A DNA stretch of 21,493 nucleotides from Hymenochaete sp. R1 (Eukaryota; Basidiomycota; Agaricomycetes; Hymenochaetales; Hymenochaetaceae), in assembly GCA_019400425.1 (NCBI GenBank), contig JAFREE010000261.1, positions 1 to 21,493 on the forward strand, in the 5' to 3' direction. Both the position numbers and the translations under genes were made by a program. Positions 17,294-21,493 of the stretch are shown piece by piece. The first letter of the stretch is position 1. Every line of letters starts with the position of its first letter. The notes below the pieces were generated by a model. The model was given only the letters and a program-made list of their open reading frames with translations. It ran no database searches and was not told the origin of the DNA.

Positions 17294-18650
17294 ATGACTT
17301 CCTACAAGTACGCCGCAGCCTCAGTACTCGCACTCGCCTCGCTCGCCGTCATTCCCGCACCTGCTCGGGCAGCAACGTTCAACGTCACCGTCGGACAAGG
17401 CGGCCAGCTACAATATAATCCACAATCTGTTGTGAGTGTTATTGCCTTTGTATTAGTCAAGCGCAGAATGTTGATCGCTTTTGTTTTTAGAATGCAGCTG
17501 TCGGAGACGAGATTTTGTTCACGTTCTTCCAAAAGAACCATACCGTGACTCAGTCAACATTGCAAAACCCCTGCTCATTTGAGCAGGGAGGATTCGATAG
17601 TGGATTGTGAGCTCTTGTTATTGTACCTCTGTCTTTAACAATTAAAATTTGACGCGGATTGATATGAAATCTAGTGTCCCAGTTGCCGATAGTGTTACGT
17701 CGGACTTCCCAACCGCTACACTTACGGTGAAGGACACCAACCCGGTTTGGGTTTACTGTAAGCAGACAGGACATTGCCAGAAGGGAATGATATTCGCGTA
17801 AGTGAATTTCGGTGTCCGATATAATAGTTTTGTAATCGAATAATTATCTTGCAGTGTCAATCCCGGAGACAAGTTCGCGCAGTTCCAGGCCGCTGCAACG
17901 GGAAATGCCACTTCCACTTCTTCATCTGTCTCAGCCGTTACTTCCACGCCTCCGGTTGTCACCGTTACCGAAACTGTCACGCAAAATGGCAACACATGGA
18001 CCACAACCTATGGGTTCGTTCTCATCCGTTACTTATTCGCTTCACCAAGAGGCTAACTTATCTTTAACTATAGGTCCTATCCTGGCTCCGCTGAACCAAC
18101 CTCGGCGAGTACTACCGATCATAAGGTGGTTGTGGGCGGTGACGCAGGTCTCGTTTACACGCCCTCGAACATCACCGCACAACCAGGTGACACTATCACT
18201 TTTGAATTTCAAGCGAAGAATCACACTGCGACTCAATCATCCTTCTCCGATCCATGCCGCAAGCTTCAACTCACATCGACCACCGGTCAGATTGGTTTCG
18301 ACTCAGGATTCATGCCTGTCGATGCAAGCGCGAGCAGTTTCCCAACGTTCACGGTCACTGTGAACGACACGGCACCGATATGGGTGTACTGTCGTCAGTC
18401 GGGGCACTGTGGACAGGGTATGGTCTTCAGTGTGAACGCTGTTGAAAGTGGAGCGAATAATTTTGAGGCGTTCAAGCAGCGAGCGATTGCTATCAATGGG
18501 ACAACGGCATCAGGCAGTTCGACAGCTTCTGGCGCTGGGTCAAGTTCTACGGACTCGTCTTCGGGTGCTGTCACTGCGTTCTCAAGCGGTGATATGGGTT
18601 TGCCTGTGATCATCATCCTTGGCATTGCATCCAGCCTATTTATGCTATGA
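17294..18650 (+). CDS. Tandem-cupredoxin extracellular protein, GPI-anchored, 5 exons
   Basis: Exons 17294-17431, 17491-17606, 17675-17797, 17855-18013 and 18074-18650 give 370 residues. The first four introns are 57-68 nt; the last donor is the weaker GTTCGT. Residues 1-27 are a signal peptide. Domain 1 (~28-130) and domain 2 (~195-305) are homologous cupredoxin-like units. Each has KNHT, a P-C after the helix turn, GFDSGF, W-V-Y-C, GHC and GM. Likely type 1 copper ligands are H63, C113, H118, M123 and H229, C285, H290, M295. A Ser/Thr-rich linker joins them, and a Ser-rich stalk ends in a hydrophobic tail (LPVIIILGIASSLFML), a GPI-signal pattern. Such fungal proteins are called extracellular serine-rich or plastocyanin-like proteins; copper binding is inferred from ligands, the physiological role is unknown. 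Domain 1 lacks introns in the same places as domain 2, which is encoded by one exon. Confidence 0.9.
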
Positions 18651-18929
18651 TGTTAGCGCAAAGGTGTCTGATGTGTGGAATGACGACCATGTTGATATAA
18701 TACTGGTGCTATTTTGTGTTCGTAACTTATTGTTGTCTTTATCTTTATCAAAGTGTGCTGCGGGTTTGATACGGACATTCAATTAATCCAGGTATCCGGA
18801 TACTCTAAATGTAGGGCTCTATTTCGGAAGTTGATGTGTCTCTTAGTTATCTAAATTCATGAAGTCGATTGCCATGTGGTTAGATATAGCGTTGCGCATG
18901 AGATAAGTACAGTAGTCGCGGTAATCATT
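18651..18929. other. 3' flank of cupredoxin gene and 5' flank of tRNA
   Basis: AT-rich sequence with no coding potential; presumably the cupredoxin 3' UTR. No clear feature beyond that. Confidence 0.35.
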
Positions 18930-19022
18930 GGCCTGATGGTCTAGTAGTATGATTCCTTGTTAGGGAGCTGCTCTATAGCAGACATTTCGAGGAGGTCCCG
19001 GGTTCAATTCCCGGTCAGGCCC
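18930..19022 (+). tRNA. tP(AGG): tRNA-Pro(AGG) with a 21-nt intron
   Basis: Acceptor arms GGCCTGA (18930-18936) and TCAGGCC (19015-19021) pair fully, with discriminator C19022. The anticodon stem is CCTTG (18955-18959) with CGAGG (18988-18992). The loop reads TTAGGG and then T, giving anticodon AGG at 18962-18964. Bases 18966-18986 form an intron at the canonical place after position 37. The T arm CCGGG-TTCAATT-CCCGG (18998-19014) contains the B box GGTTCAATTCC. The D region resembles other eukaryotic tRNA-Pro genes (TGGTCTAGTAGTATGATTC). T runs at 19034-19037 and 19045-19049 can end Pol III transcription. CCA is not encoded, as expected for a nuclear gene. Confidence 0.95.
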
Positions 19023-19033
19023 AAGCGGAAGAG

Positions 19034-19049
19034 TTTTCTAGTCCTTTTT
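19034..19049 (+). terminator. Pol III terminator T runs of the tRNA gene
   Basis: TTTT (19034-19037) and TTTTT (19045-19049) begin 12 nt after the tRNA end, typical spacing for Pol III termination. Confidence 0.6.
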
Positions 19050-19566
19050 CTTTGGCATACGTAGGGCCAGTCTTGGTAGATGAGGTAAGCAGACTTACCG
19101 GATATATGTGGGCATACACTTCCACTGACATTGGACATTGACAACCACCATCTTGATTTTTCACCATGTCGACATCTTCCACGAAAATATGTCGTATTTC
19201 CAACATAACAGAGATGAAGCACCAGTGTCGAACTGTTGCTGCAATCAATATTTTTTTCCGTATCGGACCTCGGTCGGACGGCAACTCTCGGTGTTCTACG
19301 TCCATCATCCTGATTCGAAGACGATTCAATTTCAATTATATCAATAGCCAGAGCTCGTGTATTCATGCACATGATTTCCTTCATCATGATCGAGGAGCCA
19401 ATGCGACAACGCCGAACAACATGCTCAGAAGCCCCAGCTTTTTTTCTCACAGCTATTGACTTAAATGACACTGTATGCGAAGAAGGACTGGCAACCCCTT
19501 TCGAAGGTCTTTTCAATCCACTCGAGTCCCCTCCGAAGCGTAGACAGGCATACTGGGCTCAGAACC
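19050..19566. other. Intergenic stretch, nothing firm
   Basis: About 0.5 kb between the tRNA and the membrane-protein gene. A long minus-strand open frame crosses it but runs into the tRNA and has no recognisable content, so it is not called. Confidence 0.35.
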
Positions 19567-21493
19567 ATGAGCTTACCTGCTGACGCTTTACAAGATTTTT
19601 GGAATACGTGAGCATGCTTCTTTTTGTTTAGAAATGGGTTTCCTTTCGACGCTAACGTAGTCGAATGCAGCAATGCGACGAAGTATTTTGCTGTCGGAAG
19701 TTATGGTACGCTTTTCCTTGTATGAGTCTTAAAGTTCAATCGGTATCGATAAGATGTGATGATGAATGAATAGCATTGGCGGTCTACGAGTACTTCATCA
19801 CCTTTGACCGTGAAGTGAGCGCGTTTTGGAAGTGGGGGTCCAGCCTGGTGAACGTTTTATGGTTTTTTGTAAGTCTCAACCTGATAGTGACCACGATAGT
19901 CATTCATTTCTTCTCAGAACCGTTATTCGCTGCATGTTCTCTTCCTTTTACAGTTGGTCCGTGAGTGTTGTTCTTTTCTTGACAGTGGATGACTTAGTTA
20001 CGTCGCTGACTGGACGTTCCCTTTGCAGCATCCTTTGTGTTTGTGTCAAACGGAGTCAGTGAAGACATTCCGCTGCTCTCCAAGTTTTGTCAAAGCTCAC
20101 TTTTTGCATAATCCCTCGACAACTTGAACTACTGTTCCTAGCCGTGAGTCGCTCCGAGTTACCGTCTGGATTTGATATCTTACCCTATACAATGAAAATC
20201 GACAGATGTCAAAACATCGTCTATATCGCCGCGGCTACACAGATCATCCTGAACCTCACGGCGGATATAACACTGTCCATCCGAGTCTATGCCCTGTATT
20301 GCAGATCAAACGTACGCATGCAATCACAATCACAAAGTCCGAGACCATCTCCGGTCCCAACGCATTGATCATTCGGAAACTAACATTTTCGTCAGTACAT
20401 CATACTTATACTTTTTCCGGCGTTCTTGGCAGAGTTTGCCATTGATCTGGTGAGCTAGTTTTGATGGCCTACTCACCTTCCTTTGTTGATAATTACACCG
20501 CCTCCCTTCCTAAGTGGGTATTGGAAGGCGTTGGGCCGGACATCCTTCCTCCAAGTAAATCACGCTCACTTCCCCAAGTTCAAAGATATACTAATTAAGC
20601 CTCAGATACTCCAGGATGCGTGTTGAAAGGCAGACAAGGAACGTGAGTGGGAAACTGTCATCGAGCTAGAGAACGCGTTTCCATCCGTCGTGAAGTTTCT
20701 CACCTTTCCTTGACTTGCCACTTGTATAGGGGTGACCGTGAGTGATTAGTTCGTTAGACACATTTGACTTTCAAACTGACCCTTTTTCTCATTCTCGAAC
20801 ATGATAGGATTTGCAGCACTTTGGGTGACGCAGACCGTATATACATTGCTTATCGCCGGTCTTACTGGTGCTCAAGCCATTCGACTTCGCAAAGAAGGTG
20901 TTCAAGCTATGGGAATTCTTACAATCTTAGTTAGAGATGGTAAGTGCCTCTTTCTATCTATGTTTTTAGGGATCAAATAACCTTATCCCGGCGGACCAGG
21001 CATCATGTATTTCTTGTAAGTCGTTTGCAAATTGATGTTGACCATCTGACAAACTCAACTGACTCGGAGGCGACTTGTCCAGGGTCATTGTCGTTATCAA
21101 CATCGCTAACGTCATCCTTTACACGGTTCGTCTAGAGAATATTATCCCGTCCAGGACTGCTTTGGACTTGCCTTTGACCTAATTTTTTTTATCTCCTACT
21201 CACTCTCGTAGACCGCCACGGTGAGTCCGAAAAATAACACATACTGCTGTACCTTGCATATTCACTTTACAAGCCATCAACGCTCCTTTCACAAGCATAA
21301 TTACTTCTGTCCTCATCTGCCGTCTTATGCTCAACCTTAAACAAAGATCGAACTCGCCCACACCGACAGACCTCGTCTCGACGTTTGAGGTACGCTCACC
21401 TACTTCCCGATCCCCACCGTCAGGGGAAACCCAGACCGCATTATTTAGCATTATTTAGCATTATTTAACATTCCAGCGAGACCCCCCAAATTC
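19567..21493 (+). CDS. DUF6533-type multi-helix membrane protein, partial at right edge
   Basis: Exons 19567-19607, 19671-19705, 19774-19868, 19918-19960, 20029-20083, 20206-20311, 20396-20449, 20515-20554, 20606-20642, 20730-20737, 20808-20939, 21000-21015 and 21083-21125 all join in phase (235 residues). Exon 10 is only 8 nt. The DUF6533 signature is seen in ALAVYEYFITFDREVSAFW, then NRYSLHVLFLLQLV. Further helices follow: AAATQIILNLTADITLSIRV with YALYCRSN, YIILILFPAFLAEFAIDL and TVYTLLIAGLTGAQAIRLR, then VRDGIMYFLVIVVINIANVI. The family is abundant in agaricomycetes and has no known function. The donor closing exon 5 (GTTTTG, 20084) is atypical. After 21125 a 9-nt exon (21212-21220) and an exon 21274-21389 look likely, but the conserved last helix there is in a frame one base off. 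The intron before the window end finishes ATTCCAG at about 21475. Confidence 0.75.
21438..21467. repeat. Three tandem copies of GCATTATTTA
   Basis: A 10-bp unit is repeated three times exactly, inside what appears to be the last visible intron of the DUF6533-type gene, just before its acceptor. Probably replication slippage. Confidence 0.85.

Noticed and set aside
19004..19516. 170-codon open frame on the minus strand
   Set aside because: It ends inside the tRNA-Pro gene and has no recognisable content.
1..21493. CRISPR arrays, insertion sequences or operons
   Set aside because: Spliced genes and a Pol III tRNA mark this as eukaryotic nuclear DNA; no spaced direct-repeat array or transposase was seen.

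Overview
The window looks like nuclear DNA of a mushroom-forming basidiomycete (Agaricomycetes). The genes are split by many short introns (mostly 49-84 nt, GTRNGT...AG), and several families are typical of that group: a DUF6533-type membrane protein, a DUF7330-like protein, GIY-YIG/T5orf172 domain proteins and a GPI-anchored cupredoxin. All exon models were built by eye from splice signals, reading phase and motif continuity. No search or transcript data was available.

Layout. 1-92: short GC-rich repeat built on TCCGCGGA. 740-1988 (+): secreted GDSL/SGNH esterase (CE16-like), four exons. 2981-3396 (-): weak candidate for a small three-exon gene. 4930-5833 (+): DUF7330-like protein, three exons. 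6772-8171 (-): Lcp5/neuroguidin-type Sas10/Utp3/C1D ribosome-biogenesis factor, three exons, converging on the DUF7330-like gene. 8835-10746 (+): T5orf172 (GIY-YIG superfamily) protein A, five exons, divergent from LCP5. About 10964-11107 (-) and 11363-11674 (+): unassigned coding-like remnants. 11609-11890 (+): broken copy of the C-terminal part of the next gene. 12405-13691 (+): intact coiled-coil protein with a nuclear-localisation-like N-terminus. 14374-15909 (+): T5orf172 protein B, six exons. 17294-18650 (+): two-domain cupredoxin with signal peptide and GPI-type tail, five exons. 18930-19022 (+): tRNA-Pro(AGG) with a 21-nt intron. 19567 to the right edge (+): DUF6533-type multi-helix membrane protein, at least 13 exons including an 8-nt one, running off the window.

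The most notable block is about 8.8-15.9 kb. Two T5orf172 paralogues share phase and position of at least two introns and flank an intact coiled-coil gene and its decayed tandem copy, all on one strand. This looks like local duplication and decay of a lineage-restricted gene set. A functional link between the coiled-coil protein and the T5orf172 proteins is only an inference. LCP5 is the clear housekeeping gene; the esterase and cupredoxin are secreted or surface proteins.
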